NCBI RefSeq assembly: GCF_022761015.1
Contig: NZ_JAKWJQ010000003.1
Span: 434,001 to 498,000 of the forward strand
Source of the DNA: Humibacter sp. RRB41
GTDB taxonomy: Bacteria; Actinomycetota; Actinomycetes; Actinomycetales; Microbacteriaceae
Direction: 5' to 3'
DNA: 64,000 nt
Translations under genes and position numbers: made by a program
The notes under the pieces: generated by a model
What the model saw: the letters and a program-made list of their open reading frames with translations, nothing else
What the model was told of the DNA's origin: nothing
Databases searched by the model: none
Part shown: positions 42,079 through 50,623 of the stretch, piece by piece
Layout: the number at the start of each line of letters is the position of its first letter
Numbering within the stretch: position 1 is the first letter of the stretch

Positions 42079-43848
42079 GTGGGCCGTCATAGCTCGAACG
42101 ATCGACCAAGCGGATGGAACGCCGCATTCAAACCGTCCCAGCCGCGAATCGACGACCACTCGGCACCTTCCGATCCTTCATTCGCGGCACAGCAGCAAGC
42201 GGCTCCGCGCAAGCGGAGATCGAGGCACATCTGGATCATTGCAGGCGGCGTCGCCATCGTGCTGATCGTCACCGGCTGCGTGGCGTGGACCAAGAACGTG
42301 TTCAACCCTGTGCTGCCAGCCGCGGCATGGGCGCAGACGTGCGAGCCGACGCAGCTTCGCGTCGTCGCCGACCCGTCGATCGCCGACGCCCTGCGCAAAT
42401 CCGCGAAGGGATTCGACGCGACGACACCATGCGTGAACACCACGGTGCGTAGCGAGAAGTCCGCAGACACGGCCTCGACGCTTGCGACCGGAGCAGACCC
42501 GAAGGCGGATGTCTGGGTTCCCGACTCTCCCGCGTGGGAGCAGCGCATGCAGGTGCTCTCGTGGTCCCTCATCAGAAAGGCGCCGACGGTCGACTTCGGC
42601 CCTTCGATCGCCTCGAGCCCCCTCGTCTTCGCGACGCCATCGCAGAACGCCGACGCACTCGACAGCGTGAAGCTGCAATGGAGCACGATCGCGGCAGGGG
42701 ACACCCCTGCTCTGCTTCCGGAGCCTGCGCAGAACGGGTCGAGTCTTGCAGCGCTCGCCGAGATCAAGGCGACGGCGAATTCCCATGACCCGTTGGCGTT
42801 TTCGCGAGACATGATCGAGTTGGGCAAGAACATTCCGGCGACCGTCGGTGATGCGTTCAGCGCTGCGGAGAAAGCGAAGTCGCCAACCGTGGTGATCACG
42901 ACCGAGCAATCGGTCGTCGCCCAGAACGAGCAATCTCCCGAACACCAGTTCTTCGCGCTGTACCCGCGCGACGGCACGGTGAGCGTGTCGTACCCGTTCG
43001 TGCGCGTTGCAGGACCGACATCGGGCGACGACAAGAAAGACGTCCTGATCACAGCGCTCGAGAAGCAGTTCTCCACCGACTCGCGCACGCTCGCGGCATC
43101 CGGATTCCGCACGGCGAGCGATGCCGGATTCGTGGCGAAGGGCGTTGTCGCGAACGCGCCGAAGACACGAGCAGCGCTCGACGGGGGCGCCCAGGTCGGG
43201 CTCCTGCAGAGTTGGTCGGCCATCACGGTTCGATCGCGAGTGCTCGTCGTCGTCGACACGTCGGGGTCGATGACGGATGACGCGGGCGGGCTCAGTCGAA
43301 TAGCCGTGTTCCAAGATGCGGCGAAAGGCATGCTGCAACTGATGCCGCCCCAGACCGACCTCGGCGTATGGACCTTCTCGACGAACCAGGTCGGCAGCCA
43401 ACCGTGGGCGCAACGATCGCCGATCGCCCCGCTCGACAATGCGGCGCATGCCGCGCAGGTCTCCAACGTGTTCAACTCCATGGAGAGCTTGGTCAACGGC
43501 GATACCGGGCTCTACGACACCGTCCTGGCCGCCGAGCAGACGGTACGCAAGGGCTACGACCCGCACATGATCAACTACGTCCTCGTCATCACCGACGGCA
43601 AGAACGACAATCCGGGCGGTGGCATCGGTCTTCCCGACCTGATCTCGAAGCTGAAGGCGCAGAACGACCCCGACCAGCCGGTGCCCGTGATCATGGTGGG
43701 CATGGGGCCAGACACCGACGTGTCGGCCATGTCGCAGATCGCGAACGCCACTGTCGGAGCGGTCTACACGGCCGAGCAGCCGCAGGACCTCAGCAACGTG
43801 CTCGTGAGCGCGCTGGCCGACCGTACCTGCCGCCCGTACTGCTCCTGA
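42079..43848 (+). CDS. Membrane-anchored substrate-binding and VWA domain protein
   Basis: A 589-residue protein. A cytoplasmic basic N-terminus is followed by one membrane helix (IWIIAGGVAIVLIVTGCVAW, about residues 50-70). Outside lies a type II solute-binding-like domain (ATGADPKADVWVPDSPAWEQ, LVFATPS) to about residue 380, then a von Willebrand A domain with the MIDAS motif VVVDTSGSM near residue 392 and a later TDGKNDNP. It ends TCRPYCS, a possible disulphide. Such fusions probably sense or bind an external ligand; no transporter genes are adjacent. GTG start with TGGAG upstream. Confidence 0.75.
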   Translation: MGRHSSNDRPSGWNAAFKPSQPRIDDHSAPSDPSFAAQQQAAPRKRRSRHIWIIAGGVAIVLIVTGCVAWTKNVFNPVLPAAAWAQTCEPTQLRVVADPSIADALRKSAKGFDATTPCVNTTVRSEKSADTASTLATGADPKADVWVPDSPAWEQRMQVLSWSLIRKAPTVDFGPSIASSPLVFATPSQNADALDSVKLQWSTIAAGDTPALLPEPAQNGSSLAALAEIKATANSHDPLAFSRDMIELGKNIPATVGDAFSAAEKAKSPTVVITTEQSVVAQNEQSPEHQFFALYPRDGTVSVSYPFVRVAGPTSGDDKKDVLITALEKQFSTDSRTLAASGFRTASDAGFVAKGVVANAPKTRAALDGGAQVGLLQSWSAITVRSRVLVVVDTSGSMTDDAGGLSRIAVFQDAAKGMLQLMPPQTDLGVWTFSTNQVGSQPWAQRSPIAPLDNAAHAAQVSNVFNSMESLVNGDTGLYDTVLAAEQTVRKGYDPHMINYVLVITDGKNDNPGGGIGLPDLISKLKAQNDPDQPVPVIMVGMGPDTDVSAMSQIANATVGAVYTAEQPQDLSNVLVSALADRTCRPYCS

Positions 43849-43884
43849 ACCTGGCAGCTCCTGAACCTGGCCGCTCCTGAATCC
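43841..43884 (+). repeat. 16-bp tandem repeat carrying three stop codons in three frames
   Basis: The unit GCTCCTGAACCTGGC(A/C) occurs 2.7 times, at 43841-43856, 43857-43872 and 43873-43884. The first copy holds the true TGA stop (43846-43848). Because the unit is 16 bp, the TGA triplets of copies two (43862) and three (43878) fall in the other two frames. Confidence 0.75.
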
Positions 43885-43889
43885 GAGGG

Positions 43890-46031
43890 TCAGTCCGCCC
43901 GCTTCAGCACATCGAGCAGCCATGCCAGTTCGAACGCGCGCTCGCGCCATGCGTTGTAGCGTCCGCTGACGCCGCCGTGGCCGGCCGACATCTCGGTCTT
44001 CAGCAGCGCGGGAGCACCGGCTTCGCGCAGGCGTGCCACCCACTTCGCAGGCTCCACGAAGAGCACTCGCGTGTCGTTCAGGCTCGTGACGGCGAGGATG
44101 CGCGGATAGACGGCATCCGTTCGCACGTTTTCGTACGGCGTATACGACTTCATGTAGGCGTACACGCCCGCGTCGTGCAGCGGGTCGCCCCACTCATCCC
44201 ACTCGATGACGGTGAGCGGCAGGTCGGGATCGAGGATGCTCGTGAGCGCGTCGACGAACGGCACGTCGGCCAGGATGCCCGCGAAGAGCTCTGGCGCCAG
44301 GTTCGCCACAGCTCCCATCAACAGTCCACCGGCGCTGCCACCCTCGGCCACCAGCCGGTCGGGCTTCGTCCATCCGGTCTGAACCAGGTGACGGGCGCAG
44401 GAGACGAAATCGGTGAACGTGTTCCGCTTGTTCGTCAGTTTGCCGTCTTCGTACCAGTGGCGGCCGAGTTCTCCGCCGCCGCGCACATGGGCGATGGCGA
44501 ACACGACGCCGCGGTCGAGCAGTGACAGGCGTGCGACCGACATGGCCGGATCGATGCTGTGCTCGTATGATCCGTAGCCGTAGAGCTCGAGTGGTGCCGG
44601 CGTGCCCGGTGTCACGAGATCCCGTCGGTAGACCAACGAGATCGGCACCAGCGTCCCGTCGTCGGCCGTGGCCCACTCGCGGCGCTGCTCGTAGGCATCC
44701 TGGTCGTAGCCGCCGAGGATCGGCTGGCGCTTCAGCAGGCGGAGCTCGCCGGGCTCGTCGCCGTGCGGTGGCACCCAGTCGTACACGGTCGACGGAGTGA
44801 CGAGCGAGCCGTATCCGAGGCGCACGGTCGGCTGGTTCCACTCGGGGTTGCCGGCAGTGCCGACGGTGAACAACGGCTCCTCGAACTCGAGTTCCGCGAG
44901 GTCGCCGTAGCCGGCATCCGTGAGCGGCAGCACGGCGACGCGGGAGAGCGCATCCCTTCGGTATTCGACGACGGCGCGCGATGCGAAGGCGTCGACGGAC
45001 TCCAGTCGAACACCCGGCCGGTGGGGGAGGATGACGCGTCGCTCGCCCCGCGGATCGGCGGCGGCGACGTCGACCAGCTCGAAGTCCTGTGCGCCGTCGT
45101 TGTGCACGATCAGCAGCCTGTCCTCGCCGGCAACGACCGCGTGCTCGACCTCGTACTCGACGCCCTCGGCTCGCGGCCAGACCGTCTGCGCCGCCGCGGT
45201 CGGGTCGGAGGCCGGGATCAGGCGGGACTCGCTCGTGATCGACGACCCGATGCCGATCTCGATGTACGCGCGGCTGCGCGTGACGCCGACTCCCACCCAG
45301 AAGCGCTCGTCGTCCTCGTGATGTACGACGACGTCGGTTGAGCGGTCCGTCCCCAATTCGTGTCGCCAGATGGTGTCCGGTCGCCATGCGTCGTCGACGG
45401 TGGCGTAGAACGCGTGCCGGCCGTCGGGCGAAAGAACGGCGCCTGCCGACGTGTCCGGCACCTCGTCGGAGAGGTCGGTGTTCGTTGCCAGGTCGCGCAC
45501 GTGCAGCGTGTAGCGCTCGTCGCCGACCGTGTCGACGGCATACAGCAGCCGGCTCCCGTCCGAGCTCACATCGAACGTGCCGAGGCGAAAGAATTCGTGC
45601 CCGCCGGCCTCGACGTTGGCATCGAACAGAACCTGCTCATCGGGCAAGGCTGGAGTTTCGGGCTCGGCGTCGGCAACGGTCGGCGGAGTCCAATCGTCAT
45701 CGGAGGCGATGGGTGCACGGCACTGCACGCCGTATTGGCGCCCCTCGAACGACCTCGAGTAGTACCACCAGCCGCCTTCCCGCACCGGGACGGAGAGGTC
45801 GGTCTCCTTGGTGCGCGACTTGATCTCGTCGAAGATGCGCTCCCGCAGTGGTTCGAGGTGCGATGTCTGGGCATCCGTGTATGCGTTCTCCGCCGTCAGA
45901 TGGGCGATCACGGCTGGGTCGTCCTTGTCGCGCAGCCACTCGTAGGGATCCTCGACGGAGTCCCCGTGGTGGATGCGCGTGAAGGGCACCTTCTTCGCGA
46001 CGGGAGGAACGGCGGATGTTGGCTCGGACAT
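43890..46031 (-). CDS. ptrB: Prolyl oligopeptidase family peptidase (oligopeptidase B type)
   Basis: A 713-residue S9A serine peptidase that cleaves short peptides, in oligopeptidase B after basic residues. The N-terminus (DPYEWLRDKDDPAVIAHLTA) and seven-bladed propeller are followed by the hydrolase domain: GGSAGGLLMGAVAN with the catalytic Ser near 567, SLNDTRV with Asp near 652 and SAGHGGVSGRY with His near 681. No signal peptide. The ATG lies 6 nt after a TAGCGT box. Oligopeptidase B versus prolyl oligopeptidase is judged from EWDEWGDP and overall likeness. Confidence 0.87.
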   Translation of the reverse strand: MSEPTSAVPPVAKKVPFTRIHHGDSVEDPYEWLRDKDDPAVIAHLTAENAYTDAQTSHLEPLRERIFDEIKSRTKETDLSVPVREGGWWYYSRSFEGRQYGVQCRAPIASDDDWTPPTVADAEPETPALPDEQVLFDANVEAGGHEFFRLGTFDVSSDGSRLLYAVDTVGDERYTLHVRDLATNTDLSDEVPDTSAGAVLSPDGRHAFYATVDDAWRPDTIWRHELGTDRSTDVVVHHEDDERFWVGVGVTRSRAYIEIGIGSSITSESRLIPASDPTAAAQTVWPRAEGVEYEVEHAVVAGEDRLLIVHNDGAQDFELVDVAAADPRGERRVILPHRPGVRLESVDAFASRAVVEYRRDALSRVAVLPLTDAGYGDLAELEFEEPLFTVGTAGNPEWNQPTVRLGYGSLVTPSTVYDWVPPHGDEPGELRLLKRQPILGGYDQDAYEQRREWATADDGTLVPISLVYRRDLVTPGTPAPLELYGYGSYEHSIDPAMSVARLSLLDRGVVFAIAHVRGGGELGRHWYEDGKLTNKRNTFTDFVSCARHLVQTGWTKPDRLVAEGGSAGGLLMGAVANLAPELFAGILADVPFVDALTSILDPDLPLTVIEWDEWGDPLHDAGVYAYMKSYTPYENVRTDAVYPRILAVTSLNDTRVLFVEPAKWVARLREAGAPALLKTEMSAGHGGVSGRYNAWRERAFELAWLLDVLKRAD

Positions 46032-46037
46032 GCCACA

Positions 46038-46043
46038 ACGCTA
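46038..46043 (-). promoter_or_regulatory. -10 box of ptrB
   Basis: TAGCGT on the minus strand, 6 nt before ATG 46031. Confidence 0.45.
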
Positions 46044-46147
46044 TCGGCGCGGGCGCGGGGGTGAGGCATCCCACCGCACGGACCGAGGGTGCCAGGCTGG
46101 AGACGGTGCGGCTCAGCCGCGCCACCCGACACGACGAGGAGACGTGC

Positions 46148-47062
46148 ATGATCAGAGCCGTTCGGTACGAGCGTTTCGGTGGTCCGGAGGTGCTCGACGT
46201 GGTCGAGGTCGAGCCGCCGCATCCCGGACCCGGCGAGGTGCGGGTCGACGTGATCGTGGCCGGCCTCAACCCGGCCGACTACAAGATCTTCGACGGGACG
46301 GGCGCAGATCGTCACGGGGTCTGGCCACCGGCGGGTGTCGGGCACGATTTCGCCGGCATCGTCGATGAGGTGGGCGAGAACGTGACCCGATTCGCGGTGG
46401 GCGACCGTGTCTACGGCGGCAAGCGCGCTGATGCGCTCGCCGACTTCGTGACGATCCACGAGGATGACCTGCTGCTGCCTTTGCCAGAGGGCTTGAGCCT
46501 CGACACGGCAGGCGCATTGGCGATCGCCGGTCGCACGGCCTCGGCAGGAATCGACCGACTCGCTGTGACGGCAGAGGACACCGTGCTCATCGGGGGAGCC
46601 GCGGGCGGCGTCGGCGTCATCGCCGCGCAACTCGCGCTGCTGCGCGGAGCCGTGGTGATCGGCACGGCGAGCGAGGCGAACCACGAGTTCCTGCGCGAGC
46701 TGGGCGTGATCCCCGTCGTTTATGGCGAGGGTCTCGTCGACCGGCTCAGGGAGGCGGCGTCCGACGGCATCACGGCCGCGTTCGACACGCACGGTGGAGC
46801 CGAGACGATCGACGCCGCTCTCGAGTTGGGGGTGGAGATCTCCAGGGTCAACACGATCGCAGCCCGTGGCTATCGAGATGCCGAGGGCGCAGGCAGCGTC
46901 GATTGCTCGCGCGACGACCTCGCCGCCCTTGGAGCGCTCATCGCGGGCGGCGAGGTGACGGTGCCGATCGACTCGGTGTATCCGATCGAGCGCGCAGCCG
47001 AGGCCTACGAGTACCTGATGGCCGGTCACGTGCGCGGGAAGGTGATCGTCGTCACGCGCTGA
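46148..47062 (+). CDS. Zinc-independent quinone oxidoreductase-like protein (MDR family)
   Basis: A 304-residue NADP-dependent oxidoreductase. The GroES-like start (GGPEVLDVVEVEPPHPGPGE, VAGLNPADYKIFDG, GHDFAGIVDEVGENV) and Rossmann motif GGAAGGVGVIAAQLA are typical of quinone reductases. The zinc ligands of alcohol dehydrogenases are absent. The substrate is probably a quinone or enone. GAGGAGAC precedes the ATG. It is divergent from ptrB and followed by an aldo-keto reductase that has its own promoter box. Confidence 0.83.
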   Translation: MIRAVRYERFGGPEVLDVVEVEPPHPGPGEVRVDVIVAGLNPADYKIFDGTGADRHGVWPPAGVGHDFAGIVDEVGENVTRFAVGDRVYGGKRADALADFVTIHEDDLLLPLPEGLSLDTAGALAIAGRTASAGIDRLAVTAEDTVLIGGAAGGVGVIAAQLALLRGAVVIGTASEANHEFLRELGVIPVVYGEGLVDRLREAASDGITAAFDTHGGAETIDAALELGVEISRVNTIAARGYRDAEGAGSVDCSRDDLAALGALIAGGEVTVPIDSVYPIERAAEAYEYLMAGHVRGKVIVVTR

Positions 47063-47096
47063 CGCAGGTGCGAGGACCCAGCCCTGCACGGCTTTG

Positions 47097-47102
47097 TAGC
47101 CT
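47097..47102 (+). promoter_or_regulatory. -10 box of the aldo-keto reductase gene
   Basis: TAGCCT, 6 nt before ATG 47109. Confidence 0.45.
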
Positions 47103-47108
47103 TGAACC

Positions 47109-47948
47109 ATGACGGACATCCCCCAGCGCACCCTCATCGACGGCACGAGCATTCCGGCGATCGGCTTCGGCACCTATCCGCTTCGCGGCGACGAGGGCGA
47201 ACACGCCATCGCCCAGGCGATCGGCATCGGCTATCGTCTGCTCGACACCGCCGTGAACTACGGCAACGAGGATGCCGTCGGACGCGGCCTGCGGGCATCC
47301 GGCCTCGATCGCAGCGAACTGGTCGTGCAGACCAAGATCCCCGGCCGACACCACGGCTACGACGAGACACTGGCCTCGTTCGAGGAGTCACGGAGTGCTC
47401 TCGGTGTCGACACGATCGACGTGTATCTGATCCACTGGCCGAACCCCAGCGTCGACAGGTACGTCGACACGTTCAAGGCCATGATCGACCTCCGCGATCG
47501 CGGCCTGGTTCGCACGATCGGCGTCTCCAACTTCACCGAGGAGTTCCTCACACGCCTGCAGCGCGAGACCGGCGAGCTCCCTGCGGTGAACCAGGTCGAG
47601 TTGCACCCGTATTTTCCGCAGGAGTCCCTGCGCGCGTTCCACGAGGAGCACGGCATCGTCACTCAGGCGTGGAGCCCCCTCGGCAAGAACTCGCCAGTGC
47701 TCTCCGAGCAGGCCGTCACACGTGCAGCTGCCGCTCACGGAGTCACCCCCGCGCAGGTGGTGCTGCGCTGGCACGTGGAGCTCGGCTCGGTGCCGCTGCC
47801 CAAGTCGAGCAGTGCAGAGCGTCAGCGCGAGAACATCGACATCTTCGGCTTCGAGCTGACCGGCGACGAGATCGCCGCGATCACCGCGCTCGGCCACGAG
47901 AACGGTCGGCTGTTCGGGGGCGACCCGAATCACCACGAGGAGCAATAG
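47109..47948 (+). CDS. Aldo-keto reductase (AKR5/2,5-diketogluconate reductase-like)
   Basis: A 279-residue NADPH-dependent reductase. The catalytic tetrad is visible: Asp46 and Tyr51 in LLDTAVNYGNE, Lys76 in VVQTKIPG and His near 109 in LIHWPNP. GVSNFTEEFL and PLPKSSSAERQRENIDIF (cofactor binding) follow. Members reduce diketogluconate, methylglyoxal and other carbonyls; the substrate is not fixed by sequence. No ribosome site: the TAGCCT box points to a leaderless mRNA. Confidence 0.87.
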   Translation: MTDIPQRTLIDGTSIPAIGFGTYPLRGDEGEHAIAQAIGIGYRLLDTAVNYGNEDAVGRGLRASGLDRSELVVQTKIPGRHHGYDETLASFEESRSALGVDTIDVYLIHWPNPSVDRYVDTFKAMIDLRDRGLVRTIGVSNFTEEFLTRLQRETGELPAVNQVELHPYFPQESLRAFHEEHGIVTQAWSPLGKNSPVLSEQAVTRAAAAHGVTPAQVVLRWHVELGSVPLPKSSSAERQRENIDIFGFELTGDEIAAITALGHENGRLFGGDPNHHEEQ

Positions 47949-47977
47949 CGGCGACGTTCCGAGGAGCTCGCCAGGGC

Positions 47978-47983
47978 CACAAT
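47978..47983 (+). promoter_or_regulatory. -10-like box of the methyltransferase gene
   Basis: CACAAT, 7 nt before ATG 47991. Confidence 0.3.
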
Positions 47984-47990
47984 GATGGTC

Positions 47991-48614
47991 ATGGATGCCG
48001 ACCGGAATGATCTCGAGGATGTCCGCGACGTCGCGTCGCAGTTCGATGAGCGAGCGTCGCACTACGACGACTCGCAGATGCACCGCGAGCTCGCCGCGCA
48101 GGTGGCCGGGTTCGTCCATCTCGACGGCGTCGGCCGCGCGCTCGACGTCGCAACGGGGACGGGACTCGTGCTCCGCGCGCTGCCGGACTCGACCGAGCGC
48201 GGCCTGGTCGGCGTCGACGTCTCAGCGGGGATGCTCGATGTCGCCAAGCGCGAGACTCCCAGTGCCGAGTTCGTGCTCGTCGGCCCGGAGCCGCCGCTTC
48301 CGTTCGCCGACGGATCGTTCGACCTGATCACGTGCGCGACCGGGCTGCACCTCATGCCGAGTCCGCTCGCAGCTCTGCAGGACTGGCGCCGATTGCTGAC
48401 GCCGGACGGGCGGATCGTCGTCGCGACGTTCAGTACGGCAGCGCGGAATCCGGGGCATGGCAGGCATCCGAATCGCCTGTCGTTGATCGGCACGCCGGAG
48501 GCGATGAGTGATCTGGCGGCGCCGGCCGGACTCAGGGCGGTGCGCACCGAGCTCTGGACATACGCCGAACCGTTCGACGTCTGCCTGTTGATCGAGCTCG
48601 CCGCCGTGGCGTGA
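47991..48614 (+). CDS. Class I SAM-dependent methyltransferase
   Basis: A 207-residue methyltransferase. Motif I is ALDVATGTGLVLRAL, motif II GVDVSAGMLDVAKRE, motif III PLPFADGSFDLITCATGLHLM, with LTPDGRIVVATFS after it. The N-terminal ASQFDERASHYDDSQMHREL resembles the UbiE/BioC group. The substrate is unknown. ATG 47991 fits the leaderless spacing; ATG 47982, three codons earlier, is possible. Confidence 0.8.
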   Translation: MDADRNDLEDVRDVASQFDERASHYDDSQMHRELAAQVAGFVHLDGVGRALDVATGTGLVLRALPDSTERGLVGVDVSAGMLDVAKRETPSAEFVLVGPEPPLPFADGSFDLITCATGLHLMPSPLAALQDWRRLLTPDGRIVVATFSTAARNPGHGRHPNRLSLIGTPEAMSDLAAPAGLRAVRTELWTYAEPFDVCLLIELAAVA

Positions 48615-48663
48615 GGCTCAGGCGACGTCATCCGATTCGCCCTCGCGTGTCGGGCGTGCGGCG

Positions 48664-48669
48664 CATAAT
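48664..48669 (+). promoter_or_regulatory. -10-like box of the 140-residue gene
   Basis: CATAAT, 6 nt before ATG 48676. Confidence 0.35.
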
Positions 48670-48675
48670 GGCGGG

Positions 48676-49098
48676 ATGATCACGACGGAGCTGGCGCGCG
48701 AGCTGCGCGATCGCGGCCTGGCCTGGCATCCGGCATCCGGTGACGAGTTCGTCATCGACTCCGGCGAGTTCGACGGCGAGACGTTCACGGTCAGCGACAT
48801 GACGATCGAGCCCCATGAGTTCGACACCGGCACCATTCTCGGGTTCAACGGCACCACCGAATGGGCGCTCGACTCGGTAGCGGTGGAGAACGCGCTGTGG
48901 CTGCCGAGAGAAGACCAGCTGCGCACCCTGTTGGGCGGCACGTTCGCATCGCTCGCCAGAACGGATGCCGGCGACTTCGTCGTCGAGACCGTGCGCGACG
49001 GTGTGCGGTCGCGTTTCGACGCCACCGACGCCGAGACCGCCTACGCGCATGCCGTTCTCGCGCTGATCGGCCAGGCGACAGCAGACGCCACGACCTGA
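48676..49098 (+). CDS. Conserved hypothetical protein
   Basis: A 140-residue soluble protein: ELARELRDRGLAWHPASGDE, MTIEPHEFDTGTILGFNGTT, ENALWLPREDQLRTLLG and AYAHAVLALIGQA. I have seen similar proteins in Microbacteriaceae but cannot name a function. The codon use matches its neighbours and the -10 box spacing supports the start. It is convergent with the hydroxy-acid oxidase gene, with 18 nt between the stops. Confidence 0.6.
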   Translation: MITTELARELRDRGLAWHPASGDEFVIDSGEFDGETFTVSDMTIEPHEFDTGTILGFNGTTEWALDSVAVENALWLPREDQLRTLLGGTFASLARTDAGDFVVETVRDGVRSRFDATDAETAYAHAVLALIGQATADATT

Positions 49099-49116
49099 TG
49101 CCGAGCGGATCGGCTC

Positions 49117-50424
49117 TCAGACAGCGGCAAGTGCGTCGCGCGTGATCTCGTCGATCGACGCGCAGCCCGCCAACCCCATCGTGAGGTCGAACTCGGCCAG
49201 GATGTTCCGCAGCACCTCGCGCGCTCCCGCTTCTCCGCCTGCGGCGACTCCGTACACGTAGGGGCGGCCGATGCCCACCGCGGCAGCGCCCAGCGCCAGC
49301 GCCACGAAGACGTCGGCGCCGCCGCGGACTCCGCTGTCGAACAGCACGGGCAGTTCGCCGCGGACGGCCTCGACCACGCCGGGCAGCGCATCCAGTGCGC
49401 CGACCGCACCGTCCACCTGCCTGCCGCCGTGGTTCGAGACAACGAGGCCCGCGACTCCATGGTCGAGCGCCTGCCGTGCGTCGTCGGCGTGCAGTACTCC
49501 CTTCAGCACGATGGGCAGCGACGTGATCGACCTGAGCCAAGCGAGGTCGTCCCAGGTCAGCGTCGGGTCGGCGAAGACGTCGAGGAACGTCTCGACAGCG
49601 GCGCGGGGGAGCGGAGAGCGCAGGTTCTGGGCGAGCGAGCCCGGCGCGCGCGACGACATCTCGACCAGTGTGCGCACGGCCTGTGGTGTGATGCGCGGTC
49701 GCGCGCGCTTCTCACCGAGGGCGACGCGCTCCGCGACCAGTCGCATGAAGACAGGATCACTCGTGTATTGAGCGATGCCCCTGCCCCTCGCGAACGGCAG
49801 GTAACCGAGGTCGAGGTCGCCCGGGCGCCAGCCGAGCAGATGGGTGTCGAGCGTGACGACGAGTGCCTCGCAGCCGCACGCTTCCGCGCGACCCACGAGG
49901 CTCTCGGTCAGCTCACGTGACGAGCTCCAGTAGAGCTGGTACCAGGCCGAGGCATCCGGGATGGCCGCCGTCACCCGCTCCATCGGCGTTGAGGCCTGGG
50001 TGGAGAGCACGGCCGGGATGCCGAGGCTCGCGGCCGCCCTGGCGGCGCCGGTGTCCGCATCCTGATGAGCCAGGTCGAGCACGCCGATCGGCGCCAGGTA
50101 CAGCGGTGTCGGCCTTCGCCTCCCCAGCAGGTCGACCCCGAGATCGCGGGTGCCGACATCCTTCAGCACCCTTGGCACGATGCGGTGCTGTGCGAACGCC
50201 TTGCGGTTGGCGCTCGCCGTGGTCTCGAGGCCGGCGGATCCCGCCACGTAGGCGAAGGCTTCCTTCGACATCGCGCGCTTCGCCGCGCGCACCAGCCGCT
50301 GGTATGCGACAGGCACCTTCGGCATCGTGCCGACGACGCCGTCGAGGTAGATCGTGGTCTGTGTCTCGCGCCCCGGTGCGACGGATGCCTGTCGTGCCGA
50401 GTCCTGCTCGTTCGCCCTCGTCAT
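49117..50424 (-). CDS. FMN-dependent alpha-hydroxy-acid oxidase/lactate 2-monooxygenase-like
   Basis: A 435-residue TIM-barrel flavoprotein. The N-terminal KEAFAYVAGSAGLETTASAN, the FMN/substrate motif VSNHGGRQVDGAVGALDALP with the catalytic His, and PVLFDSGVRGGADVFVALAL with GRPYVYGVAAGGE are family hallmarks. It oxidises a 2-hydroxy acid such as lactate; the insertion WRPGDLDLGYLPFARGRGIA is like that of lactate 2-monooxygenase, which yields acetate and CO2. ATG lies 6 nt after a TAGTCT box identical in form to that of the GlxA-family gene. Confidence 0.85.
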   Translation of the reverse strand: MTRANEQDSARQASVAPGRETQTTIYLDGVVGTMPKVPVAYQRLVRAAKRAMSKEAFAYVAGSAGLETTASANRKAFAQHRIVPRVLKDVGTRDLGVDLLGRRRPTPLYLAPIGVLDLAHQDADTGAARAAASLGIPAVLSTQASTPMERVTAAIPDASAWYQLYWSSSRELTESLVGRAEACGCEALVVTLDTHLLGWRPGDLDLGYLPFARGRGIAQYTSDPVFMRLVAERVALGEKRARPRITPQAVRTLVEMSSRAPGSLAQNLRSPLPRAAVETFLDVFADPTLTWDDLAWLRSITSLPIVLKGVLHADDARQALDHGVAGLVVSNHGGRQVDGAVGALDALPGVVEAVRGELPVLFDSGVRGGADVFVALALGAAAVGIGRPYVYGVAAGGEAGAREVLRNILAEFDLTMGLAGCASIDEITRDALAAV

Positions 50425-50430
50425 GCGGTC

Positions 50431-50436
50431 AGACTA
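50431..50436 (-). promoter_or_regulatory. -10 box of the hydroxy-acid oxidase gene
   Basis: TAGTCT on the minus strand, followed by GACCGC and ATG 50424; the GlxA-family gene has the same GACCGC spacer. Confidence 0.45.
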
Positions 50437-50623
50437 AGCGCCGACGCGCTCGGCCGCGCATCGTGGCGGAACGCGTCGAGTTGACCGTGCCAGCTACACA
50501 TGTGACGATCGTCGTGACCTTAACGGATCGTGTACTCGGGAAGAACGCCCGGTTGCACATCAGCTCCGGCCGTGCCGGGGTCTGGCGAGGTTCGTGTCTG
50601 TCCCTTCTTCGAGAAAGACGTCG

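Noticed and set aside
50481-50509. TTGACC-n17-GACGAT as promoter of the phosphate transporter gene
   Set aside because: The -10 element departs from TANNNT and other candidates exist in the same region, so no promoter was called.
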